A stretch of 64,000 nt of DNA from Vibrio sp. 10N (GCF_036245475.1 NZ_BTPM01000001.1:868001-932000), one strand, 5' to 3'. Shown: positions 19,885-29,364, counted from the first letter of the stretch. Program-made: numbers and translations. The notes: generated from the sequence alone by a model not told the origin.

Positions 19885-22800
19885 ATGAATGTAATTATCA
19901 ATGGTCAATCTTATCTGCTGCGTGACAGCAAGAGTATTCTTGACGTGGCCAAAGATATCAAAGTGGATGTTCCGTCGCTGTGTTCGATCAGTAAGCATGC
20001 TGAAAAGCAAGCGTGCGACATGTGTGTGGTTGAAGTTGTGGGTCAAGGGGTGGTGAAAGCCTGTGAAACACAAGTTCAAGACGGGATGACCATCGTTACC
20101 GAATCTTCTCAGCTGAATACGTTACGCCGCCAAGCACTTAACAAAATATTTGCCGATCACAATGCAGACTGCGAAGCGCCCTGCAAGGTAGCTTGTCCGG
20201 CTAATGTCGATATTCAAACGTATCTGTACCACATTGCTGAGGCCGATCATCATCAAGCGGTGAAAGTCATTAAAGACACACTGCCGATGCCTATCTCCAT
20301 TGGCCGAGTCTGCCCCGCGTTTTGTGAGCATGAATGTCGCCGCAGTTTGGTTGATGAGCCCTTAGCTATCCGACAGCTAAAACGTCATGCTGCCGATATT
20401 GACTTATCTGTTGCAGAACAGTTCGAGCCACCAAAGCTGCCTTACAACGGCCATCGAGTCGCCATCGTTGGTGCTGGCCCTGGTGGCCTAGCTTGTGGTT
20501 ACTACCTCAGTTACCAAGGTTTCGCTGTCGATGTGTTTGAATCTATGCCGCAAGCGGGTGGTTGGCTGCGTTACGGGATCCCAGAATACCGTCTACCGAA
20601 AGATATCCTAGATAAAGAAATTGAGCTGATGTGTCGCGGTGGGATGCAAATTCGAACCAACACTGTGCTTGGTAAAGATGTCACTCTCGATGAGCTGACC
20701 GCCAATTACGAAGCGGTTTGTCTCGCGGTTGGCGCAACCAAAGCGGTGAACATGCCTTATCCAGGCTCCGATTTAGAGGGTTGCATTCTTGGTGTTGATT
20801 ACCTCAAAGATCATATGACCGACAAGCGCTTTACCTTGGGTAGTAAGGTGGCGGTGATTGGTGGCGGCAATACTGCGATAGACTGTGCGCGTACCGCTAT
20901 ACGTGAGGGGGCAGACACCACGATTATTTATCGTCGCACTCGCAACGAGATGCCAGCTGAGCTACATGAAATTGAAGCGGCTGAACTTGAAGGCGTGAAG
21001 TTCAAGTTCCTGACCAACCCTAAGAGTAACGTGGCTGATGAAAAAGGTAGGGTTAAAGCGATTGAGCTAGAAATCATGGCATTGGGTGAACCGGATAGCT
21101 CGGGGCGTCGTCGCCCAGTCGCCACGGGTGAAACCCAGATTTTGGAGTTTGATAGTGTTATCTCTGCTATATCACAAAAGCCGGATGTGGAGTTTTTAAA
21201 AACGGCTAGACAACCTCTCCCACTGACCGATTGGGGAACCGCGTCCGCCGATGGTGATTCCATGCACCATGGCTATAACGTCTATAGTATAGGTGACTTT
21301 AGGCGTGGCCCCGCGACGGCGATTGAAGCCATTGCCGATGGTAAAAAAGCGGCGGATGCGATTGAGCGTTACATTCTTGAAGGGCACTTTAAGCCTGAGC
21401 CTGCACCGTTCAATAGCCGAAAGGCGGAGCGGTTAACTGAAGTTCGTCAAACGGAGTATTTACAAGAACGCGCCAAGTCGAGAGCCAAAGCAAAACATTT
21501 GGACGTAGAACTGTGCCAAACCAGTTATCAAGAAGTTGAACTGGGTATGACTGACGCAGAGGCGATAGCAGAAGCCGCTCGTTGCCTCGAGTGCGGCTGT
21601 CAGGCTAATACTCAATGTGATTTGCGTGATTACGCCACTGAATATCAGGTGGATTATCGCGAGATCAACACCAATGACCGCAAAATGTTCCCAGTGGACA
21701 AATCCAGCGAGTTTATTGTCTTTGACGCCAACCGTTGTATTAGCTGTGGCTCATGTGTTCATGCTTGCCAGACTGAGTCAGTACACGGTATTTTGAACTT
21801 CTCTGAATCTGCCCATAGACCTGCATTCCCAGATGGCGCCACTATGGGGGACAGTAACTGTGTTCAATGTGGTGCTTGTGTTCAGGTATGTCCAACAGGG
21901 GCGCTGGTGGATAAACGAGACAAATCTCACAGCCGTGTAGAAATGCTGACGCCAGTCAAAACTATCTGTACCTATTGCGGCGTGGGTTGCCGTGTTGAAA
22001 TGTATGTCGATGCGGCTAACAACAAAATTCGCTATGTTAAAGGTGACCCTACATCACCGGTCAACCAAGGCATGCTGTGCGTCAAAGGTCGATTTGGCTT
22101 TGATTTCATTCACAGCGATGAGAGGCTCACCAAGCCTCTGATTCGTAAAGCGGGACAACTAGTACCAGCTTCGTGGGATGAAACCATCAGTTACGTGGCG
22201 GACAAACTGACCAAAATCAAGTCGATGTATGGCAGTGACAGTCTAGCGGGGTTCTCGTCAGCCAAGACCACCAACGAAGACAACTACGCATTCCAAAAGC
22301 TGTTTAGGCGAGAGCTTGGTACTAATAACATTGACCATTGTGCAAGGCTTTGTCACTCCTCAACGGTGACTGGTCTAGAAGCCGCATTTGGTAGCGGTGC
22401 GATGACCAATGACATTCCAAGTATTGCTCACTCTGATGTTATTTTTATCATTGGCTCCGACACCAGTGCCGCGCATCCGATCATCGCCTCGCACATCAAG
22501 CAAGCCATTGCTGGTGGTGCTCGCCTTATTGTGGCCGATCCAAAGCGCATTGATATGGCTGATCATGCAGAGCTCTATGTACGCCATCGTCCAGGCACAG
22601 ATGTGATGCTACTGAATGCCATCATGCATGTGATCGATAAAAATGGTTGGCATGATCCGGAGTTTATCAACAACCGAACAGAAGGCTATGACGCATTTGT
22701 TACTGAGATCCGCAAAGCCGACTATCACCCGAAAAATGCCGCACTGATCACCGGTGTCGCTGAATTTGATATTGAGCGCCTTGCTAAGATGATTGGTACC

Positions 22801-24000
22801 GCTAAAGTGACGTCAGTGTTTTATTCTATGGGGATTACTCAACATACCACAGGTCACGACAATGTTCGCTCGATAGCTAACTTGCAAATGCTCTGCGGCA
22901 ATCTGGGTGTAGAAGGTGGCGGGATAAACCCGCTTCGCGGTCAATCAAACGTACAAGGCTCTTGTGATATGGGGGCGTTGCCAACCGACTTCCCGGGCTA
23001 TCAAAAGGTGACTGATCCAGAAGTGCAAGCTAAGTTTGCCAAGGCATGGGACTGTGACAACCTGCCGACCGAACGGGGCAAGACGTTGACAGAGATCATC
23101 GATGGCGCTTGTGATGGGGAGATTAAAGCTTTGTATGTTATGGGGGAGAACCCAGTACTGAGCGACCCTGACCAAGCGCACGCGGTACACGGCTTGAAAT
23201 CCTTGGACTTCCTGGTAGTGCAAGATATTTTCCTTACAGAAACTGCCCAACTAGCCGATGTCGTGTTGCCATCTTACTCCTTTGCCGAAAAAGCAGGGCA
23301 CTTCACCAATACCGAGCGCCGAGTGCAACGTTTGGTACCGGCTGTACAAGCTCCGGGAGAGGCGCGTGAAGATTGGCATATTATTCAATCTATCGCTAAT
23401 GCAATGGGCAGCGATTGGCAATATGAGTCAGTGCAGGACATCACCGAAGAGATCGCTGACGTGACGCCACAATACCATGGTATTCGCTGGCAGTCGGTGG
23501 GTAAAAATGGATTGCAGTGGCCGTGTAATAACGTCAAACCGTTTGGGACACGCATTATGCACCAAGACCAGTTTATTCGTGGCAAAGGCGCTATAGCAGC
23601 GATCCCATTTGAGTATGCGGCTGAACTGCCGGATAAAGAGTTCCCTATGATTCTTACCACAGGTCGCTTACTTGAGCAGTTCCACACTGGAACCATGACG
23701 CGCAAAACCAAAGGGCTGGATAACCTTGCTGGACCGCGCATTATGATCAGTGTTGAGGATGCAGAAGCGATAGGTGCAACAAATGGTGAACCAGTTAAGC
23801 TGGTATCGCGCCGTGGTGAGATCTCCGCACCAGCGTTCGTCACCAAACGCATGCAGCAAGGTGTGGTGTTCGTGCCGTTCCATTTTGCGGAATCGGCGGC
23901 TAACAAGCTCACCAATACTGCGACCGATCCCCATGCCAAAATACCTGAGTTTAAGGTATCGGCAGTACGATTAGAGCGGGTTAGTCAGGCGGCGGTGTAA
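19885..24000 (+). CDS. fused formate dehydrogenase alpha-type protein (2Fe-2S, GltD-like FAD, 2x4Fe-4S, Mo-bisMGD)
   Basis: 1371 residues from the ATG at 19885, preceded by AGAGATAG. A 2Fe-2S ferredoxin domain uses Cys33, 44, 47 and 60. A glutamate-synthase-small-subunit-like FAD/NAD(P)H module follows, with GAGPGG near 196 and GGGNTAID near 325. Next are two 4Fe-4S clusters (CISCGSCVHAC near 617, CVQCGACVQVCPTG near 659) and a molybdopterin oxidoreductase domain starting with CTYCGVGC near 695. The residue that is selenocysteine in E. coli FdhF is Cys823 (TGT at 22351) in ARLCHSS. The likely reaction is NAD(P)-linked formate oxidation or CO2 reduction in the cytoplasm; no separate beta subunit is adjacent. 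Confidence 0.88.
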   Translation: MNVIINGQSYLLRDSKSILDVAKDIKVDVPSLCSISKHAEKQACDMCVVEVVGQGVVKACETQVQDGMTIVTESSQLNTLRRQALNKIFADHNADCEAPCKVACPANVDIQTYLYHIAEADHHQAVKVIKDTLPMPISIGRVCPAFCEHECRRSLVDEPLAIRQLKRHAADIDLSVAEQFEPPKLPYNGHRVAIVGAGPGGLACGYYLSYQGFAVDVFESMPQAGGWLRYGIPEYRLPKDILDKEIELMCRGGMQIRTNTVLGKDVTLDELTANYEAVCLAVGATKAVNMPYPGSDLEGCILGVDYLKDHMTDKRFTLGSKVAVIGGGNTAIDCARTAIREGADTTIIYRRTRNEMPAELHEIEAAELEGVKFKFLTNPKSNVADEKGRVKAIELEIMALGEPDSSGRRRPVATGETQILEFDSVISAISQKPDVEFLKTARQPLPLTDWGTASADGDSMHHGYNVYSIGDFRRGPATAIEAIADGKKAADAIERYILEGHFKPEPAPFNSRKAERLTEVRQTEYLQERAKSRAKAKHLDVELCQTSYQEVELGMTDAEAIAEAARCLECGCQANTQCDLRDYATEYQVDYREINTNDRKMFPVDKSSEFIVFDANRCISCGSCVHACQTESVHGILNFSESAHRPAFPDGATMGDSNCVQCGACVQVCPTGALVDKRDKSHSRVEMLTPVKTICTYCGVGCRVEMYVDAANNKIRYVKGDPTSPVNQGMLCVKGRFGFDFIHSDERLTKPLIRKAGQLVPASWDETISYVADKLTKIKSMYGSDSLAGFSSAKTTNEDNYAFQKLFRRELGTNNIDHCARLCHSSTVTGLEAAFGSGAMTNDIPSIAHSDVIFIIGSDTSAAHPIIASHIKQAIAGGARLIVADPKRIDMADHAELYVRHRPGTDVMLLNAIMHVIDKNGWHDPEFINNRTEGYDAFVTEIRKADYHPKNAALITGVAEFDIERLAKMIGTAKVTSVFYSMGITQHTTGHDNVRSIANLQMLCGNLGVEGGGINPLRGQSNVQGSCDMGALPTDFPGYQKVTDPEVQAKFAKAWDCDNLPTERGKTLTEIIDGACDGEIKALYVMGENPVLSDPDQAHAVHGLKSLDFLVVQDIFLTETAQLADVVLPSYSFAEKAGHFTNTERRVQRLVPAVQAPGEAREDWHIIQSIANAMGSDWQYESVQDITEEIADVTPQYHGIRWQSVGKNGLQWPCNNVKPFGTRIMHQDQFIRGKGAIAAIPFEYAAELPDKEFPMILTTGRLLEQFHTGTMTRKTKGLDNLAGPRIMISVEDAEAIGATNGEPVKLVSRRGEISAPAFVTKRMQQGVVFVPFHFAESAANKLTNTATDPHAKIPEFKVSAVRLERVSQAAV

Positions 24001-25129
24001 TATCACTCCAAGCTTTAGGTATATCGAAAGGAGGCAAGCCATTAGGCTTGCTTCTTTGTCCTTGGCGCCACGCTTTCAGTTGATTGACGTAAGTGAGAAT
24101 ATGCGCCACGGCCACGAATAGTTGATTAGGTACCATTTGATCGACTTGAGTTGTGTGGTAGATAGCACGGGTTAGCTCTGGACTTTGCACGACCTCGACT
24201 TGGTGTTTGGCCGCTAACTCGCGTATGTAGACGGCCACGTCATCTTTTCCTTTGGCGACCACGAAAGGTGCTTCGGCTTGGGATAAGTCATACACTAACG
24301 CCACACTGTAATGAGTTGGGTTCGTTAGTACGACGCTGGCTTTTGGGACTCGCTCGTTGGCGCCGCGTTTGGCGTTTTGCGTTTGGATTTGCCGAATACG
24401 CGCTTTGACTTCGGGTCGGCCTTCTTGTTCTTTGTGCTCATCTTTGACCTCTTGTTTGGTCATTTTCATTTGCTTAGTGAACTCATAGCGCTGATAAGGG
24501 AAGTCAATCAGTCCAAATAGCAGAATCAGCAAAAGAAGATAGCCAAGATATTCGATGGTAATGGTGCTTACAGTACCGATGACATTATCAAACGGTGCGC
24601 TGACCAGGCCAGTAATAACTGACATATAGCGGTTAATGACCCAGTAAAGGATGGCAAAGAACAGTGATACTTTGACGCTGTTCTTCACCAGCTCCACTAA
24701 TGATTGAGTTGAAAATATGCGTTTAATGCCTTTTAGCGGACTGATTCGTTCAAGTTTTGGGGCAAGCAATGATGGGCTATAAACCCACCCTCCTAGCATA
24801 GTGGAACTGATGATGGCGCTAATGACTTGGTATATAAGAAGGGGAAAAAACAGCATCACCATTGCAAACAAGGCTTTGCCCACCAATTCGATGAGTAAGT
24901 GAAACTGTCCAATGACACTGGCATCAAACTCATAGCAGATTAAAAACAGCTCTATCAGAGTTTGTCCCAACCTATCCATGCTTAATACGTAATAGGCGAC
25001 GACCACCACTAAGGTCAGTGATGAGACGAAATCTTTTGCGCGAGGGATCTGGCCCTCACGACGAGCTTTTGCCAGTTTATGTTGGCTGGGCAGTTCGCTT
25101 TTGTCACCGCTGTCTTGGTTATCCGCCAT
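23981..25129 (-). CDS. flhB: flagellar type III export protein FlhB, lateral-type locus
   Basis: 382 residues. Four transmembrane helices lie in the first 210 residues, followed by the cytoplasmic domain with the autocleavage motif NPTH (VVLTNPTHYSVAL). FlhB switches export from rod/hook to filament substrates. The N-terminal GQIPR segment is unaltered: the proline (residue 29) that is mutated in Salmonella ATPase-bypass strains is still proline. The last gene of fliMNPQR-flhB, it overlaps the convergent fdh gene by 20 bp and overlaps fliR by 11 bp. Confidence 0.97.
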   Translation of the reverse strand: MADNQDSGDKSELPSQHKLAKARREGQIPRAKDFVSSLTLVVVVAYYVLSMDRLGQTLIELFLICYEFDASVIGQFHLLIELVGKALFAMVMLFFPLLIYQVISAIISSTMLGGWVYSPSLLAPKLERISPLKGIKRIFSTQSLVELVKNSVKVSLFFAILYWVINRYMSVITGLVSAPFDNVIGTVSTITIEYLGYLLLLILLFGLIDFPYQRYEFTKQMKMTKQEVKDEHKEQEGRPEVKARIRQIQTQNAKRGANERVPKASVVLTNPTHYSVALVYDLSQAEAPFVVAKGKDDVAVYIRELAAKHQVEVVQSPELTRAIYHTTQVDQMVPNQLFVAVAHILTYVNQLKAWRQGQRSKPNGLPPFDIPKAWSDITPPPD

Positions 25130-25901
25130 TCGGGAGTCTTAAGATGTAGTTGAGGTGACGATTGAGTTCGAGTGCCAATTCAAGGTAGTGATCCCCAATC
25201 CCGGTGAGAGAGGCCATCATGGCGAACAGCCCAAGCAACATGGTCATAGGAAAGCCTAGGGCGAAGACGTTGAGTGCAGGAGCAGCTTTATTCATTAGAC
25301 CAAAGGTGATGTTACTTAGCAGCATTACGACAATGGCAGGGGCTGCCACCAAGAGTCCCGTCGCAAACATCCACGACACCATCTTGAGGACATAATCGAT
25401 GCTGCTGAATGGGAATCGAGAGTCTAGTGGCCAATGCGTGAAGCTATTCTTTAATTGCAACAGCACAATCAAATGGCCGTCGATAGATAAGAACAGCAAC
25501 ATCGCCGTGATAAACATGATTCGACCTATAATTGCGATGCTTACTCCATTGGCAGGATCGTTCATAATGGCCATTGCCAGTCCCATTTGCATCGAAATCG
25601 CTTGCCCTGCAATAGAAAAAATCGTGAAGAAAATCATCACTGAAAAACCAATGAGAAACCCAAATACAAGTTGGTAAATCGTGAAGATAATCGCGTCTAT
25701 AGAAAACGGATTAAATGGCGGCACGCTATCGACCATGGGCGCGAGCAGTAATGAGAACACGAAGGCGAATAAAATTTTCACCCGCATAGGTATCGCTTTA
25801 TCACCAAAGAATGGCGCGATTATGAATAGCCCCGTTAAGCGAACGAATGGCCACCAAATCAGCCCCAACCACTGTGTAATCTCGGTAAATGTAATGGCCA
25901 T
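25119..25901 (-). CDS. fliR: flagellar export gate protein FliR
   Basis: 260 residues from the ATG at 25901 (MAITFTE), 4 bp after the fliQ stop; an upstream in-frame start would overlap fliQ heavily. Six hydrophobic helices and the FliR signature around FVRLTGLFIIAPFFG are present. It forms the FliPQR export gate inside the MS ring. Confidence 0.95.
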   Translation of the reverse strand: MAITFTEITQWLGLIWWPFVRLTGLFIIAPFFGDKAIPMRVKILFAFVFSLLLAPMVDSVPPFNPFSIDAIIFTIYQLVFGFLIGFSVMIFFTIFSIAGQAISMQMGLAMAIMNDPANGVSIAIIGRIMFITAMLLFLSIDGHLIVLLQLKNSFTHWPLDSRFPFSSIDYVLKMVSWMFATGLLVAAPAIVVMLLSNITFGLMNKAAPALNVFALGFPMTMLLGLFAMMASLTGIGDHYLELALELNRHLNYILRLPNGG

Positions 25902-25905
25902 GGCA

Positions 25906-26175
25906 TCACCCCACCTCTGTGGGGATGGCATTGAACACAAACATAAATAGGTCGGTGATTTCTTGCACGAGCCAATGTCCGGCTAAAATGATGGTCAGTA
26001 AAGTCACCAGCAAGCGCGGCAAGAAGCTCAGTGTCTGCTCGTTAACTTGGGTAACGGCCTGGAAAATCGCGACCACGAGGCCAACGACCAGGCTTGGCAG
26101 AATCAGAACAGATACCATCAGCAAAATGACACTGATGGCATGGCCTACTAAGGTGACCGCTTGCTCCGGACTCAT
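25906..26175 (-). CDS. fliQ: flagellar export gate protein FliQ
   Basis: 89 residues from the ATG at 26175 (MSPEQAV), whose ATG overlaps the fliP stop (ATGA). Two transmembrane helices and the motif FQAVTQVNEQTLSFLPR are diagnostic of FliQ. Confidence 0.96.
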   Translation of the reverse strand: MSPEQAVTLVGHAISVILLMVSVLILPSLVVGLVVAIFQAVTQVNEQTLSFLPRLLVTLLTIILAGHWLVQEITDLFMFVFNAIPTEVG

Positions 26176-26927
26176 GTACTCACCCAAAAACTATTGGCAA
26201 GACTTCCCATTAACAATCCCCAGCCATCGACAATCACAAAGACCAGTAATTTGAATGGTAGGGAGACGATCAACGGCGACAGCATCATCATCCCCATCGA
26301 CATGAGAACCGAGGCGACGACGAGGTCGATCACCAAAAAAGGGAGGAACAACATAAAGCCAATTTGAAACGCGACTTTGAGTTCGCTGAGTAAATAGGCG
26401 GGGAGCAAAATAAGAAAGGGGATTGCTTCCTCATTAGCAATTTGGGTCTCACCTGCTATTTTGGTCACTTGTTCTAAAGCTTTGCGCTGAGTTTGATCCA
26501 GCATATAACGCCGCAGCGGTCCTTCAGCGGTTTTGAGGGCCTGGGCGAGTGTGGCATCGCCGTTGCTATATGGTACGTACGCTTCGTCGTAGATCTTAGT
26601 CCATACTGGCCGCATGATAAGCAAAGTAAAAATAAGCGCGATACCAACCAGCACTTGGTTGGGGGGCGTTTGCTGTAAGCCCAGAGCTTGACGAAGGATA
26701 GCCAAAACGATCACGATGCGAGTAAAGCTGGTGCACATGATGATAAACGCGGGCACAAAGCTGAGTAGCGTCATCAAAATGAGGATTTGCAGTTTCACGC
26801 TGTACTCTGTCCCATCGTCCCCTTGAGTTTCGGTTAAGATGGTTAACCCTTCAGCTCTCGCCAAATGGGGCAGCAGTAGCAGTGCAATGATCAACAACCT
26901 CAACGCGATTCGCAGTGACGGAGTCAT
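26172..26927 (-). CDS. fliP: flagellar export gate protein FliP
   Basis: 251 residues with a cleavable signal peptide (about 1-25, ending LARA) and the family motifs TSFTRIVIVLAILRQALGLQQTPPNQVL and FQIGFMLFLPFLVIDLVVASVLMSMGM (both split here only for reference). No fliO gene accompanies it, as is common in lateral-type systems. Confidence 0.96.
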   Translation of the reverse strand: MTPSLRIALRLLIIALLLLPHLARAEGLTILTETQGDDGTEYSVKLQILILMTLLSFVPAFIIMCTSFTRIVIVLAILRQALGLQQTPPNQVLVGIALIFTLLIMRPVWTKIYDEAYVPYSNGDATLAQALKTAEGPLRRYMLDQTQRKALEQVTKIAGETQIANEEAIPFLILLPAYLLSELKVAFQIGFMLFLPFLVIDLVVASVLMSMGMMMLSPLIVSLPFKLLVFVIVDGWGLLMGSLANSFWVST

Positions 26928-26937
26928 GAGTGCCTAC

Positions 26938-27327
26938 CTACTGATTGGGCTTCTTGATTATGCTCAGCAACCTAACGCCATACTGGCCATTTTTCGATAC
27001 GATTTCGCCGGTACCAAAGGAGGTGCCGTTAATTTTAATGTCTACGGGGTCGCCTTCATGTTTCTCCAACATGACAACGCTGCCAGACTTTAGATTGAGC
27101 AGTTCATCAAGGATCAACGTTTTACGAGCCACTTCAACAGTAATGTCGACGGGAATACTTTTTAGTAGGTTGACGCTGTTAGCGGGCGAAGGATCGGCGG
27201 CGTGCATCTCTTCTTGTTCAAGATCGTCGAGATCCAAATCTAAATCATCAAGATCCGGCAGTTCATCTTGTAAGTTCATATCTTCGATGGAGACGTCTAG
27301 GTCTCTCGTTGGTTTGTTATCAGCCAT
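26938..27327 (-). CDS. fliN: flagellar C-ring protein FliN
   Basis: 129 residues. An acidic N-terminal half, with runs of Asp and Leu (residues 20-42), is followed by the SpoA domain with VDITVEVARKTL and YGVRLLSI. It forms the base of the rotor and the docking site for export chaperones via FliH in standard systems; FliH is absent here. It overlaps fliM by 8 bp. Confidence 0.95.
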   Translation of the reverse strand: MADNKPTRDLDVSIEDMNLQDELPDLDDLDLDLDDLEQEEMHAADPSPANSVNLLKSIPVDITVEVARKTLILDELLNLKSGSVVMLEKHEGDPVDIKINGTSFGTGEIVSKNGQYGVRLLSIIKKPNQ

Positions 27328-28081
27328 CGATCTTTACTCCCAGCTCTGAGTCTATAGTTTGCAGTTTGCCAAAAAAGGTTGGATGTCCATTGACTTTGAT
27401 AGTGAGGTTTTTACACAGAGTTAATGGGAGCACATCGCCAGGTACTAGCTTGGATAGCTCATGCAAAGTGCACTGACCGGTCAACAGCACACAACCGAGC
27501 TCTACAGGTTGATAGCGAAGCGTGTTAAGAATCTCGTCTCTGTCAAAGGTTTCGTTGTTGCCCAACATTTCGCGCAACTTTTTCACGTAGCGATCATCAA
27601 TCATGATGGTGATGGCAATCTCTTGGTGATCGACGCGGAAAATAACATTGACGCCAACGTTGGATGGTTCGTGTTCTGTGCTATCGAGCAGGTAGTGCTG
27701 AGCATCGGCGGTAATGATATTGGCAAGTGCCATAGAAAACTTTTGGAACAATCGGTAATGGGTTTGTGTCAGTTCTGACAGCGATTGCGCATGATTGATA
27801 GTTTGGGTGTCGCTGTTGAGGTGTTGGTGCAGTAAATGGTCTAGGTTTTCGGGCTCGATGTAGAAAAAAATATTACCAAACTCTTCAATGTTGAGTACCG
27901 CTTGAACGGATTCTTCTGGGTAATGATTCGCTTCAGAAAACGTCACTTTGGTGTTTTTGCTTGAGAAGTTGAACTTGAATAAGTCAATCACTTCATTAGA
28001 AAAATGGCTGGTATGTTTGAGCAAAAACTTGCGCATTTTAACATTGGGGTTCCCAAACTCGGTGTAGATAACTCTCTCCAT
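27320..28081 (-). CDS. fliM: flagellar switch protein FliM, short form without CheY-binding N terminus
   Basis: 253 residues against about 330-350 for ordinary FliM. The middle domain (about 15-170) and C-terminal SpoA domain (about 175-250, VPGDVLPLTL) are recognisable. The N-terminal peptide LSQxEIDALL that binds phosphorylated CheY is absent; the protein starts with MERVIYTEF. The start has AAAGGA about nine bases upstream, and no in-frame extension is available. It is the first gene of the minus-strand fliMNPQR-flhB operon. A CheY-independent motor is an inference. Confidence 0.88.
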   Translation of the reverse strand: MERVIYTEFGNPNVKMRKFLLKHTSHFSNEVIDLFKFNFSSKNTKVTFSEANHYPEESVQAVLNIEEFGNIFFYIEPENLDHLLHQHLNSDTQTINHAQSLSELTQTHYRLFQKFSMALANIITADAQHYLLDSTEHEPSNVGVNVIFRVDHQEIAITIMIDDRYVKKLREMLGNNETFDRDEILNTLRYQPVELGCVLLTGQCTLHELSKLVPGDVLPLTLCKNLTIKVNGHPTFFGKLQTIDSELGVKIDG

Positions 28082-28307
28082 GTCAAGTTTTCCTTTATTG
28101 TTTTTGAGTTGGTTCTCAAGTTTGACACGATAATTAACGTTAACTATAGGTTATAGGGTTTCCATTTCAAATTTATATAACGTGAGTTGAGAGTAAATAC
28201 ACTAGCTTCGTTGAGGTGGAAGATGGACGTCACGTAGGGCTAGCTATGTGCGATCTCGCGGTTAGGGTTTTACTCGACATCACCGATTGGAAACGCAAGG
28301 AGTGAAC
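28082..28307. promoter_or_regulatory. divergent control region fliM / flgB
   Basis: 226 bp between two divergent flagellar operons. It holds the palindromes TTAACGTTAA (28134-28143) and CTATA-GGT-TATAG (28144-28156), placed side by side. I find no convincing sigma-54 -24/-12 pair or sigma-28 box, so the promoter type is open. Confidence 0.45.
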
Positions 28308-28655
28308 ATGATTGATTTGGATCAGGCGCTTGGGATTCACCCGCAGATGGTGCAATTTAGGTTAGAGCGAGCCACCGTACTGAGCTCGAACATTGCTAAC
28401 GTTGACACCCCAAATTACAAAGCGGTTGATGTGTCGTTTGATGCCATTTTGTCAGGTATTGGTACTGGAAAAACGTGGCAAATTGATAGCCAAATGCTGT
28501 ATCGCATTCCAGTGCAGCGCACTCGTGATGGCAATACAGTTGAGCTAGAGGCTGAGCAGGCGAGGTTTGCTAAAAATGTGATGGACTACCATCAGAGCCT
28601 CGCGTTTTTGCAGTCGAAGATTAACGGACTCAAGACCGCGATTAAAGGTCAGTGA
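28308..28655 (+). CDS. flgB: flagellar proximal rod protein FlgB
   Basis: 115 residues from the ATG at 28308, which has AAGGAG seven bases upstream; a TTG 21 bp earlier is ignored. It has the rod-protein N terminus with LSSNIANVDTPNYKA and the C-terminal DYHQSLAFLQSKINGLKTAI helix. First gene of the flgBCDEFGHIJKL run. Unusually, 210 bp separate it from flgC. Confidence 0.96.
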   Translation: MIDLDQALGIHPQMVQFRLERATVLSSNIANVDTPNYKAVDVSFDAILSGIGTGKTWQIDSQMLYRIPVQRTRDGNTVELEAEQARFAKNVMDYHQSLAFLQSKINGLKTAIKGQ

Positions 28656-28730
28656 TGTCAAACCTGAAACAGGAATAGTTACATGGCTAGGTCAAGGGCG
28701 TAGCTAGAATGAGAAACTAAACGGAACATA

Positions 28731-28850
28731 ATGGCGAAACCATCCACAGACATCATAGAGTGTTGGGTGATTGTTACTCTGGTGACATGTCTTGCACTGG
28801 TGGCCATAAGGCAACATATAACAACGTCAGCAATTGGATATATTGGCTAA
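28731..28850 (+). CDS. possible 39-residue membrane peptide between flgB and flgC
   Basis: ATG-to-TAA frame of 39 codons in the flgB-flgC gap. It begins MAKPSTDIIEC and has one hydrophobic segment (about 9-26, IECWVIVTLVTCLALVAI). The ribosome binding site is weak (ACGGAA about nine bases upstream). Nothing similar is known to me at this place in other flagellar operons; it may be a real small protein or chance. Confidence 0.4.
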   Translation: MAKPSTDIIECWVIVTLVTCLALVAIRQHITTSAIGYIG

Positions 28851-28865
28851 TTAAGTAGGGATACT

Positions 28866-29318
28866 ATGTCATTTTTCGGAATATATGAAACGGCTGGGTC
28901 GGCAATGACGGCTCAGACTGTACGGCTTAATACCATATCAAGCAACTTGGCGAACGCAGATTCAGTATCTGGCGATCCGGCTAAGGTTTACAAGCCATTA
29001 AAACCCATCTTTTCATCAATATACAATCAGTTTGACGCGGCACAGTCACTGAATGAGAGCCGACATGAAGGCAGGCATCAAGGCATAGTGCCTATCCGAA
29101 TTGCGGATGTCATTGAGGTGTCTTCGGTCACCGAGGAGCGATTTGAGCCAGATAATCCACTGTCGAATGATGAGGGGTATGTGTATTACTCCGGAATCAA
29201 TGTTGTTAATGAAATGGCCGATATGATGTCTGCGACACGCAGCTTTGAGGCCAGCGTGGAAGTCTTGGGTAATGCCAAATCGATGCAGCAATCCTTGCTT
29301 GGGTTGTGGCGTAACTGA
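28866..29318 (+). CDS. flgC: flagellar proximal rod protein FlgC
   Basis: 150 residues. The rod/hook N-terminal motif RLNTISSNLANADS and the C-terminal VNVVNEMADMMSATRSFEASVEVL place it as FlgC. Strong AGTAGGGAT ribosome binding site. Confidence 0.95.
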   Translation: MSFFGIYETAGSAMTAQTVRLNTISSNLANADSVSGDPAKVYKPLKPIFSSIYNQFDAAQSLNESRHEGRHQGIVPIRIADVIEVSSVTEERFEPDNPLSNDEGYVYYSGINVVNEMADMMSATRSFEASVEVLGNAKSMQQSLLGLWRN

Positions 29319-29364
29319 TCGCAGCTCTCGATAGCAACCAGCAAATTAAATAGGTAGGCAAAAC

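Noticed and set aside
22351..22353. Selenocysteine codon in the formate dehydrogenase gene
   Set aside because: The codon is TGT (Cys), not TGA, and no in-frame TGA occurs.
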